Positions 16,247-22,447 of a DNA stretch of 22,447 bases are shown here, piece after piece (position 1 is the first letter of the stretch; each line of letters begins with the position of its first letter). The notes beneath the pieces are model-generated. The model was not told the DNA's origin, made no database searches, and was given only the letters and a program-made list of their open reading frames with translations. Position numbers and translations under genes: made by a program. Source of the DNA: Hyphomonadaceae bacterium (GTDB lineage Bacteria; Pseudomonadota; Alphaproteobacteria; Caulobacterales; Aquidulcibacteraceae); NCBI GenBank assembly GCA_016791325.1, contig JAEUMU010000068.1, positions 1 to 22,447 of the forward strand, given 5' to 3'.

Positions 16247-17356
16247 CTAGCTGCTGAGGTCGGACTGGACACGCTCAACCGTGTCCACGAGTTCCCGCAT
16301 GATGTCGTCCAGCACGGCCTTGCACGACTGGCGTTGCTTCAGCTGGCCAACCACCTGTCCAACCGCGTGCCCCATCAGCGGCGTGACGCCGTTCTGATAG
16401 ATACGCCGATGGATCGGGCGCATCAGCATGCCTTGCTGCGGCGCCGGCAGCGTTTCGGGGGCGTCCGGCGCCTCCCAAGCCGCTTCAATCGGGGTGCGAA
16501 GCGCACGCACCGGCTTTCCGGTAATGCTCTTGGTGCGCGTGGTTTGGGATGAGTCCGCCGCGAGCAGCTTGTCGATCACCCGGGGGTCGGTGTCGCTCTC
16601 ATGTACGGTGAGCCAGAGCGAGCCGGTCCAGGCGCCCTGTGCCCCCAGCGCCAACACCGCCGCAAGTTGGCGCCCGGAGGCGATGCCGCCAGCCGCAAGG
16701 ACCGGGATGGGCGCCACGGCATCAACGACCTGCGGCGTCAGCACCAGAGTCGAAATTTCTCCGGTATGGCCGCCTGCCTCCGCGCCTTGCGCGATGACGA
16801 CATCGGCCCCAGCCGCGGCATGCAGGCGCGCATGCTTCACCGATCCGCACATGCCGCCGATGCGCACTCCCTGGCGCTTCGCGCGGTGCATCACCGAAGG
16901 TGCGAACGGGCCTAGCGCGCTGACGAGAAATCTGATCGGGTGGCCGAGCGCGATGTCGATCTGCTGAATCAGAACAGCGCGGCTGACAACGATGCCTGAG
17001 AATTCTTGTGGAATGGCGCCGCTTGTCGGCGGGGGGATGGGGTGGCGCTGTGCAAGCGCATCCACGAAGGCTCGGTGGCGCGTCGGGATCGCGCGCTCCA
17101 ATGCTTCGAGATCGAGTTCCGCATCCGCGGCGGCGTCGGTCGCGGCGGGGGCGAGCACATCAACGCCGTAAGGCTGGCCGTTCACGTGGGCGTCAATCCA
17201 CGCGAGCTCGATGTCCAATTGCTCCGGCGAAAATTTGGCGGCCCCGAACACGCCGAGCCCTCCCGCGCGGCTGACCGCAGCCACTACGTCGCGACAATGC
17301 GAAAAGGCGACAATGGGGTATTGAACGCCCATAAGGTTGCAGAACGGCGTTGTCAC
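16247..17356 (-). CDS. nitronate monooxygenase-family FMN enzyme
   Basis: A 369-residue TIM-barrel flavoprotein of the nitronate monooxygenase/2-nitropropane dioxygenase family, which oxidises nitronates with O2 using FMN. The start shows the family opening (LMGVQYPIV). The catalytic histidine is likely His197 in QGAEAGGHTGE, and the phosphate-binding loop is AAGGIASGRQ (221-230). The start is a GTG whose bases overlap the stop of the MFS gene (GTGA, 17353-17356), so the two are probably translated together. A Met at residue 9 would cut into the first strand. Many relatives are annotated as NMO without proof and may be enoyl reductase-like, so the exact substrate is open. Confidence 0.9.
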   Translation of the reverse strand: MTTPFCNLMGVQYPIVAFSHCRDVVAAVSRAGGLGVFGAAKFSPEQLDIELAWIDAHVNGQPYGVDVLAPAATDAAADAELDLEALERAIPTRHRAFVDALAQRHPIPPPTSGAIPQEFSGIVVSRAVLIQQIDIALGHPIRFLVSALGPFAPSVMHRAKRQGVRIGGMCGSVKHARLHAAAGADVVIAQGAEAGGHTGEISTLVLTPQVVDAVAPIPVLAAGGIASGRQLAAVLALGAQGAWTGSLWLTVHESDTDPRVIDKLLAADSSQTTRTKSITGKPVRALRTPIEAAWEAPDAPETLPAPQQGMLMRPIHRRIYQNGVTPLMGHAVGQVVGQLKQRQSCKAVLDDIMRELVDTVERVQSDLSS

Positions 17357-18639
17357 GCGGGCTGTTCGGAAGGCGCGGCTTGAGCCTCCGTCTCCGCTTG
17401 CTCTGCGGGCGCAGCAGGATAAGGCGCCAACGTGAACATCAGCAACGATGCGAACAAGGAGATTGCGATCGCGCCCATGACAAGCAGATCATAAGCGCCC
17501 GTGCGGTCATGGATGATGCCGCCCAGTACGGGGCCAATGCCCGCGCCGGTTGTCAGTGTGGCGGCGTAGAAGCCAAACAGGACACCATAGGATTTGAAGC
17601 CGAAATAGCGCGTCGTTGAGTAGGAGAGGACGTCAGCCTCCGCGCCGAGCGCTAGGCCGAACGCGATCGCGGCGGGATACCAAAGCATCGGCTCGCCTCC
17701 GCTGAAGAGCACGAGCGTGCATGCGATCGCGGGCAGAAGCGAGAATGACCCGCCGACATAACGGGCGTGCACGCGGTCAATCAGAAACCCGCTGATGAGC
17801 CGCCCTGCCACGGAGGAAAGCCCGATCAAACCGGCGATCGCCGCCGCTGTCGTGCGGGGAATGCCTTGCTCCGAAAGCATCGGCACAAAGTGCACGATAA
17901 GCCCGAGCAAGGCGGCGATAAGGAAGAGCGCCGCAAAGCCCAGGCGCCAGAAAGTGATCGTGCGCAGGGCTTGTGGGACAGTGACGCCAGGCGGCGTCCA
18001 CGCCTTAACGGCGCGTCCCTTTGCGGCTTTCGTTGCGAGGCTGCGGCGGTCGTGAAACAGGAAGAAGGTCGCAGGCAGAATCAGGAAAGCTGCGATAATT
18101 CCCAGGCCGATATACGCGCCGCCCCAGCCGAAGCGCTCGACGAGAAAATTCGCCAGCGTTGGCAGGGTGGCGGTGGCGATGCCGGCGCCTGTGAGCGAGA
18201 TGCCTAACGCCAAGCCGCGGCGCTTATCGAACCGGCTGGCGACGCCGCTGGTCCATACCGTGATGCCCGCCATGACGTGGCCGACATTGACGAGCGCATA
18301 GCCTAGCCACCACGTGTAAATTTCCGGGCCGACCTGGCTCAGAAGCGCCAGCGCGGGGCAGAACAGAAGCATGCCGAACAGCGCCACACGGCGTGAGCCG
18401 AAGCGATCCAGCAGCACACCGACAAGCGGATAGCCCAACACGCCGACGATGGCGCTGACGATCGTGGCGCTTGTGATCTGCGTTCGTGTCCAGCCGAAGG
18501 CTTGTTCCAACGGCTCGATGAAAACTGTGAGCGAATAGACGTGGAAGTTTGTCACCACCAAGCCGAGCATGGCGCAAAAGATGACAGGCCAGCCTTTGCG
18601 AAACTCGTGCACGTTGGTGCTGGTTTGCTCGTGTGTCAT
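17353..18639 (-). CDS. major facilitator superfamily transporter (OFA/monocarboxylate-like)
   Basis: A 428-residue MFS permease with about twelve hydrophobic segments. The loop between helices 2 and 3 carries the classic signature LLDRFGSRRVAL. The second half repeats a related motif, LISGFLIDRVHARYVGG. The pattern VYSLTVFIEPLEQAFGWTRTQIT early on, and the overall layout, resemble oxalate:formate antiporter-like and monocarboxylate transporters, so an organic acid is a reasonable guess. I use the ATG at 18639; a GTG at 18651 would add four residues. The gene is divergent from the alpha/beta hydrolase across 110 bp that hold a repeated promoter element. Its stop overlaps the NMO-like gene start. 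Confidence 0.9.
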   Translation of the reverse strand: MTHEQTSTNVHEFRKGWPVIFCAMLGLVVTNFHVYSLTVFIEPLEQAFGWTRTQITSATIVSAIVGVLGYPLVGVLLDRFGSRRVALFGMLLFCPALALLSQVGPEIYTWWLGYALVNVGHVMAGITVWTSGVASRFDKRRGLALGISLTGAGIATATLPTLANFLVERFGWGGAYIGLGIIAAFLILPATFFLFHDRRSLATKAAKGRAVKAWTPPGVTVPQALRTITFWRLGFAALFLIAALLGLIVHFVPMLSEQGIPRTTAAAIAGLIGLSSVAGRLISGFLIDRVHARYVGGSFSLLPAIACTLVLFSGGEPMLWYPAAIAFGLALGAEADVLSYSTTRYFGFKSYGVLFGFYAATLTTGAGIGPVLGGIIHDRTGAYDLLVMGAIAISLFASLLMFTLAPYPAAPAEQAETEAQAAPSEQPA

Positions 18640-18699
18640 GCGTACGCCCACTGCTTGCCGTTAGCGCCGTGAGCTTGGCCCCCGCTCGTCAGCCGGCCC

Positions 18700-18718
18700 C
18701 CTGCCGGGAGATAGGTGT
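18700..18718 (+). promoter_or_regulatory. shared upstream element, copy 1 (core GGAGATAGGTGT)
   Basis: CCTGCCGGGAGATAGGTGT stands 31 nt before the ATG of the alpha/beta hydrolase and 60 bp from the MFS start on the other strand. It matches the element at 22355-22373 in 17 of 19 positions, and that copy stands 30 nt before the dehydrogenase ATG. Same orientation and almost the same spacing suggest an activator site or core promoter element. The core loosely recalls the purine-rich MalT box, and a MalT-like regulator gene lies between the two copies. Confidence 0.55.
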
Positions 18719-18749
18719 CGCTCCGCACGCAGCGGCGTTGTTCGGTTTG

Positions 18750-19610
18750 ATGCGCGCTGCGGCTGAGAACTTTGCTTTTGCGCCTGTGCGCTTTACCGGC
18801 GCCGATGGCCTCGATCTCGCTGGGGAGCAGATTGGGGCGGGCGCACCGGTCTTGTTCCTGCATGGCGGCGGGCAAACGCGCCGCTCGTGGCGCAGCGGCG
18901 CGCAGGCGGCGGCGGCCGCGGGCTATCGCGTAATCGCAATCGACCAGCGTGGGCACGGCGACAGCGCCTGGTCCCCCACTGGAGACTATTCGCCGGAGGC
19001 GTTCGGTCGCGATACCGCCGAGATCGCCAAAGCATTGGGCGAGCCGGTCGTTCTGGTCGGCGCCTCGCGGGGCGGCCAAGGTGCGATCGCCGCCGCTGCA
19101 ACGCTTGGCGCCGGGGTGCGTGCGCTGGTGCTCGTGGAGATTACGCCGAAAATTGATAAGGTGGGTGCTGATCAGGTGCGCGACTTCATGCGCGCGACTG
19201 CATCCGGATTCAATACCGTTGAAGAAGCCGCGCGCGCCGTGGCGGTTCACATGAAGCGCGAGCATGGGGGCGACCCCGAACGCCTGCGGCGTTCGATGCG
19301 CGAAGGCGATGACGGTCGCCTCTACTGGCGCTGGGATCCCGCCATCGTCACGCGGCCGGAAGATTGGCTGAACGTTGAGAAGCGTCTTGAGGCCGCAATT
19401 GGCGTAGTGACCGCGCCAATACTGTTGGTGCGCGGCAGCGAAAGCACGGTCGTGCGCGAGGAACACGCCCGCCATCTTCAAACACATGCGCCGCACGCCG
19501 AGGTCGTTACAGTGGCTGGGGCCGGGCACATGGTGAGTGGGGATCAGAACACCGCCTTCAACGAAGCCATACTCGCCTTCTTGCGGCGCTGCGTCTCGCC
19601 GCATCAATGA
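18750..19610 (+). CDS. alpha/beta hydrolase
   Basis: A 286-residue alpha/beta-fold hydrolase. It shows the oxyanion loop FLHGGGQTRRSW (36-47), the DQRGHGDS strand (65-72), the nucleophile elbow VGASRGGQ (Ser106), and the histidine AGAGHMVSGD (His260). The segment that usually holds the acid after strand 7, RG-x-x-S-D-V-V in relatives I know, reads RGSESTVV here, with Thr233 where Asp is expected. Glu130 in LVEITP could serve instead. No signal peptide is visible with the ATG at 18750, and no clear ribosome site precedes it; upstream in-frame codons run into the MFS gene and shared promoter. Ester or lactone cleavage in the neighbouring catabolic route is a guess. It converges with the LuxR-family gene, with a 7-bp overlap at the stops. 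Confidence 0.88.
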   Translation: MRAAAENFAFAPVRFTGADGLDLAGEQIGAGAPVLFLHGGGQTRRSWRSGAQAAAAAGYRVIAIDQRGHGDSAWSPTGDYSPEAFGRDTAEIAKALGEPVVLVGASRGGQGAIAAAATLGAGVRALVLVEITPKIDKVGADQVRDFMRATASGFNTVEEAARAVAVHMKREHGGDPERLRRSMREGDDGRLYWRWDPAIVTRPEDWLNVEKRLEAAIGVVTAPILLVRGSESTVVREEHARHLQTHAPHAEVVTVAGAGHMVSGDQNTAFNEAILAFLRRCVSPHQ

Positions 19611-22234
19611 AGCATGCCCAGCTGGCGCGCGCGCTCAACAGCCTGCGGCCTGCGGCGCACGCCGACCTTATCGTAGATTTGCTGCATGTACCATTTGACC
19701 GTGCCTTCGGTGAGCCCCAGGCGCTCGCCGATCTCACCATTGCGAAGGCCGCAACTGACAAGCCGCAGAATTTCCACCTCACGTGTGTTCAGCGCCCCCA
19801 GCATGCCGCCTTCTTCGGCGGCCTGCACATGCTCTTGCACCGCGATCGGGTGCTGAGCGCTTGGGTAGCGCGAGAGCAGATCGCGCGCAAAGATTTCGAC
19901 TGGATCGCGGGTGTCTATCGCGCCGGCGTAACCATCGGCAATCAGCTTTTGGATGAAGGGGCCCTCATCGATGAAGCTGCGCAAATAGCGCCCCTCGACG
20001 GCATGATTCAGGCCCTCATGCAGCACGCGCTTGGCGGCGGAGATATCGCCTCGCGCGCCGCAAATGTGCGCAGTTAAAATGCACCACCGCACCAGAGTGC
20101 GGATGGCGCCGCGGCTGATGCAGAAGTGACGCCAGCGTTTGGTGACAGTGAGCGCTTCGTTGATGCGATCGCGGCTGACAGCAAGGCGTGTCCACGCCAT
20201 CGCACGAATCTCATCGCTCTGGATAGACCGGGCGCGCGGTGACACGTCATCGACGCCGACGTCCAAACCTTCGCGCCGGCCTTCGCGCAGAGCGAGATCC
20301 GGCCGGCCGGTGCGAAGCCAAATGCGAATTCGCTCTGTGGAAGCGCCGATGCTGAGCCGCGCGAGATTGCACTCAAGCGCCACGCGCTTGCCTTCGTCCA
20401 GCGCCCGCAACGCGCCGTCGATATCGCCCTCAGCCTGGCGTAAGCGGTTTAGCGTCAGGTAACCGCTATGCAATTGCTCCGAGAAGCCGAACTCCCGCGC
20501 AACGGGTAGGTGTCCCTCAATGAGTTCTTCGGCGCGCTCGCGCTCGTCGCCTTCATAGAGGATGCGCGAGAGCGGGAGCGCCGCCAACGCCGCCTGCCCG
20601 GAAAGGCGCCCCGAAATCCGGTTCGCTTCTTCGAGGGCTTGTTCCAGGGCTTCGCGTGCAGCTTGGGTACGGCCCGAATGAAACAAGCCGGCGCCGAGCG
20701 CAGCCTGCAGGCCTATTGCGGCGAAGCGATAGCCAGAGCGCGTTAGTGCCGAGCGCGCGCTGGGTTCAATGCGGGAAAAGTCATCCAAGCGATACTGCGT
20801 GTAGCGGGCGGTGAGCATCTGGCTGTAGAGGGTGCAGGTGAGGTAGGGCCGCGCATCGCCGAGTTCTTTAAGCAAGTCCTCCGATTGGGAGTCGACATCG
20901 GCCATTTCATCGTCGCGCGCGGTGGCCAACACAGTCTGACGGTGCTTCAGCATCAGCCTCATCAGCGCGATGGTGGCTTCCGGCGTTTCGCCGGCGTGCT
21001 CCAGCGCGTCAATCCGCTTGGCGGCTTGTTCGAGCAAGCGTTCGGTCTCATCGAACTTCAGCTGCCGTGTGGTCAACCAGGCCAGCGTCAGCAGTGTCTT
21101 CGGAAGTTGATTGAGCACTTCGCGCGGCAGCGCTTCAGCATGGCGGGCGACCACGGGGATGTCGCCGCGATAGGTCATTTCCTCGCAATTTGCTTCGAGG
21201 AAATCGGCGACGCGTCGGATGTCGCCCGATTTAGCGGTGTGGACGAGGGCGGCGGTAAGCTCGCCGGTCTCCGCGAGCCAGACGCTGGCGCGGCGATGCA
21301 ACTCAGCGATCTCGGACCCTGGCAGTTCTTGCGCCTGCTCCTCAAGGAACGCCTTGAACATGGGATGGAGCCGATACCGAGTACGAGTGTCGTCCGTGAA
21401 ATCCAGGAAAAATCCCGCCTGCGCCAACCGGCGGAGCCGCGCGCGGCTATCTTTTCCGCGCGTGACGGCGTCGCAAGAGGCGGCGCACAGCGTGTCCAAT
21501 ACGCTCACGCGAGTGAGGAACAGACGCTCGGCATCGGTGAGGTGCGCAAACACCTCTTCTTCAAAAAAATCAGCGATAGCGTTGGCGCGTCCATGATTGC
21601 CGGCCGCGCGCGCCGCGACGATGCTTAGACACAGCCCAGCCGGCCAACCTTGCGCGCGCGCCTGCATCGCGCGTGCATCGTTGTCACTCAGCGCCGCTGC
21701 CTGCAAAAAGAAGGCGCTCTCATCGTCGCTAAGCTTGAGTTCAGACGCCCCGATCTCAGTAACCGCGCCCTGGGCGCGCAGACGCGCGAGCGTTAATCCT
21801 TCAGCGCTGCGCGTGCCGATAATGAAGCGGAGCTCTGGCGCCGAAAGGCCTACCAGGCGCATGATCTGCGCGCGCACGGGCGCCGAAAGCAGATGCAGGT
21901 CGTCTATGAACACGCTGAACGGTCCCCGCCGTTCCAGCGCGCTCATAAGCGCCTCGCACGAATGTGCTTCTTCCAGCGAAGCCGCTTCTGCCAGATGCCG
22001 CACAAAGACGTTCGGTGCATTCATGGCGATGTCGGCTGTCAGCCAGCAGAACGCGCCACCGCCATTGTGCAGTGCGGCAGCCCATTGCGCCATGAGCGTC
22101 GTCTTGCCGTACCCCGCAGGCGCGCTGAGCACAGTCAGCAAGGTCTCAGGCTGCGCGCCGAGCGTGCTCGCGCGTGAGACCACCCCGGGGGGCGGGGTCG
22201 GCAGGCTCAGGCGGGTTCTGATCATCCCGTCCAT
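19604..22234 (-). CDS. large MalT/AlkS-like ATP-dependent LuxR-family regulator (LAL)
   Basis: An 876-residue regulator of the MalT/LAL class. An N-terminal STAND-type NTPase carries Walker A SAPAGYGKTTL (about 37-47) and Walker B FSVFIDDLHLL (about 106-116). The middle is a long helical TPR-like region that in MalT binds the inducer. The last 60 residues form a LuxR-type helix-turn-helix (LNTREVEILRLVSCGLRNGEIGERL, then TEGTVKWYMQQIYDKV). Such proteins activate catabolic operons, for example maltose in MalT and alkanes in AlkS. The ATG at 22234 has GAGGAA 6 nt upstream. It is divergent from a short-chain dehydrogenase and convergent with the alpha/beta hydrolase, and the shared promoter element stands before both. 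Confidence 0.93.
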   Translation of the reverse strand: MDGMIRTRLSLPTPPPGVVSRASTLGAQPETLLTVLSAPAGYGKTTLMAQWAAALHNGGGAFCWLTADIAMNAPNVFVRHLAEAASLEEAHSCEALMSALERRGPFSVFIDDLHLLSAPVRAQIMRLVGLSAPELRFIIGTRSAEGLTLARLRAQGAVTEIGASELKLSDDESAFFLQAAALSDNDARAMQARAQGWPAGLCLSIVAARAAGNHGRANAIADFFEEEVFAHLTDAERLFLTRVSVLDTLCAASCDAVTRGKDSRARLRRLAQAGFFLDFTDDTRTRYRLHPMFKAFLEEQAQELPGSEIAELHRRASVWLAETGELTAALVHTAKSGDIRRVADFLEANCEEMTYRGDIPVVARHAEALPREVLNQLPKTLLTLAWLTTRQLKFDETERLLEQAAKRIDALEHAGETPEATIALMRLMLKHRQTVLATARDDEMADVDSQSEDLLKELGDARPYLTCTLYSQMLTARYTQYRLDDFSRIEPSARSALTRSGYRFAAIGLQAALGAGLFHSGRTQAAREALEQALEEANRISGRLSGQAALAALPLSRILYEGDERERAEELIEGHLPVAREFGFSEQLHSGYLTLNRLRQAEGDIDGALRALDEGKRVALECNLARLSIGASTERIRIWLRTGRPDLALREGRREGLDVGVDDVSPRARSIQSDEIRAMAWTRLAVSRDRINEALTVTKRWRHFCISRGAIRTLVRWCILTAHICGARGDISAAKRVLHEGLNHAVEGRYLRSFIDEGPFIQKLIADGYAGAIDTRDPVEIFARDLLSRYPSAQHPIAVQEHVQAAEEGGMLGALNTREVEILRLVSCGLRNGEIGERLGLTEGTVKWYMQQIYDKVGVRRRPQAVERARQLGMLH

Positions 22235-22305
22235 GGCGTTTCCTCAGAGCGCTTCTGCAACCTTGGTTGCCGGCCCAATTTTTCTTGGAGCATACGGTGA
22301 TGCCC

Positions 22306-22321
22306 TGCGGCCTTAGCCGCA
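22306..22321. repeat. small perfect hairpin in the leader of the LuxR-family gene
   Basis: TGCGGC (22306-22311) and GCCGCA (22316-22321) pair perfectly around a 4-nt loop, CTTA. The hairpin lies in the 169-bp non-coding region between the regulator and the dehydrogenase, 72 bp from the regulator start. There is no T run, so it is not a clear terminator. Its role is unknown. Confidence 0.35.
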
Positions 22322-22339
22322 AGCTACAATGACTGCTTT

Positions 22340-22373
22340 ACCTATCGAACGGCGCCTGTCTGGAGATAGGTGT
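22340..22373. promoter_or_regulatory. shared upstream element, copy 2, with an inverted half-site
   Basis: CCTGTCTGGAGATAGGTGT (22355-22373) is the second copy of the element found before the alpha/beta hydrolase and lies 30 nt before the dehydrogenase ATG. Its central GATAGGT (22365-22371) is mirrored by ACCTATC at 22340-22346, 18 bp away, pointing towards the LuxR-family gene about 106 bp from its start. The site could therefore serve both divergent genes, for example activation of the dehydrogenase and self-control of the regulator. This is inference from symmetry and position. Confidence 0.5.
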
Positions 22374-22403
22374 TGGGGCGTGTTCCCCGGCAAAGTGTTT
22401 TGA

Positions 22404-22447
22404 ATGAGCGTCGTTCCGAACATTCGCTTTGACGGGCAGGTCGCCAT
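22404..22447 (+). CDS. short-chain dehydrogenase/reductase, first codons only
   Basis: The last 44 bases open with ATG and encode MSVVPNIRFDGQVA before the window ends. FDGQVA-I is the opening of short-chain dehydrogenases just before the Gly-rich cofactor motif, and the IRFDG-x-VA form recalls the 3-hydroxyacyl-CoA dehydrogenase part of MFE-2-like enzymes. The cofactor motif and catalytic Ser-Tyr-Lys are outside the window. No ribosome site is seen just before the ATG. The call rests on 14 residues plus context. Confidence 0.6.
   Translation, partial: MSVVPNIRFDGQVA

Noticed and set aside
1..22447. tRNA or rRNA genes, CRISPR arrays, insertion sequences, phage genes
   Set aside because: I saw no cloverleaf-like segment, spaced repeat series, transposase motif or integrase; almost all of the window is accounted for by protein genes.

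Overview
The window is GC-rich, densely packed bacterial DNA with short intergenic gaps and many 4-bp start/stop overlaps. The gene content suggests an alphaproteobacterium of the Caulobacterales/Hyphomonadales or sphingomonad type: a large TonB-dependent receptor of the VVTGSR class, a homogentisate-pathway pair, OFA-type MFS and AbgT-family transporters, and many serine hydrolases. The taxonomic placement is inference from gene style only. I saw no rRNA, tRNA, insertion sequence, CRISPR array or phage gene.

Left part (1-6315): the 3' end of maleylacetoacetate isomerase overlaps a fumarylacetoacetate hydrolase gene (end of tyrosine/homogentisate breakdown). These converge on a minus-strand run that reads, in transcription order, TetR regulator, a lipoprotein metallopeptidase of the M49 (dipeptidyl peptidase III-like) type, an RNase D-like 3'-5' exonuclease, a small cupin and an AMP-forming acyl-CoA ligase. 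RNase D and cupin overlap by ATGA.

Centre (6324-14995): a class II aldolase/adducin-like gene starts divergently from tetR, and a near-perfect palindrome lies between them. After a 5'-truncated alpha/beta hydrolase remnant comes a plus-strand block: TonB-dependent receptor, AbgT-family transporter, CocE/S15-type hydrolase and LysR regulator. It looks like a self-contained uptake-and-cleavage unit: outer-membrane import, inner-membrane transport, cytoplasmic amide/ester hydrolysis and its own regulator. A T-N11-A dyad upstream of the receptor, near a plausible promoter, fits a LysR-type binding site.

Right part (14979-22447): a minus-strand group of OFA-like MFS transporter, nitronate monooxygenase-family enzyme (GTGA overlap) and CapA-like metallophosphatase. 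Divergent from the MFS gene is an alpha/beta hydrolase, which converges on a large MalT/AlkS-like LuxR-family ATPase regulator. The window ends in the first codons of a short-chain dehydrogenase. A 19-bp element (17 of 19 identical, core GGAGATAGGTGT) stands almost the same distance upstream of the hydrolase start and of the dehydrogenase start, on both sides of the regulator gene. This suggests a small catabolic regulon under the LuxR-family regulator. The substrate cannot be read from the sequence.
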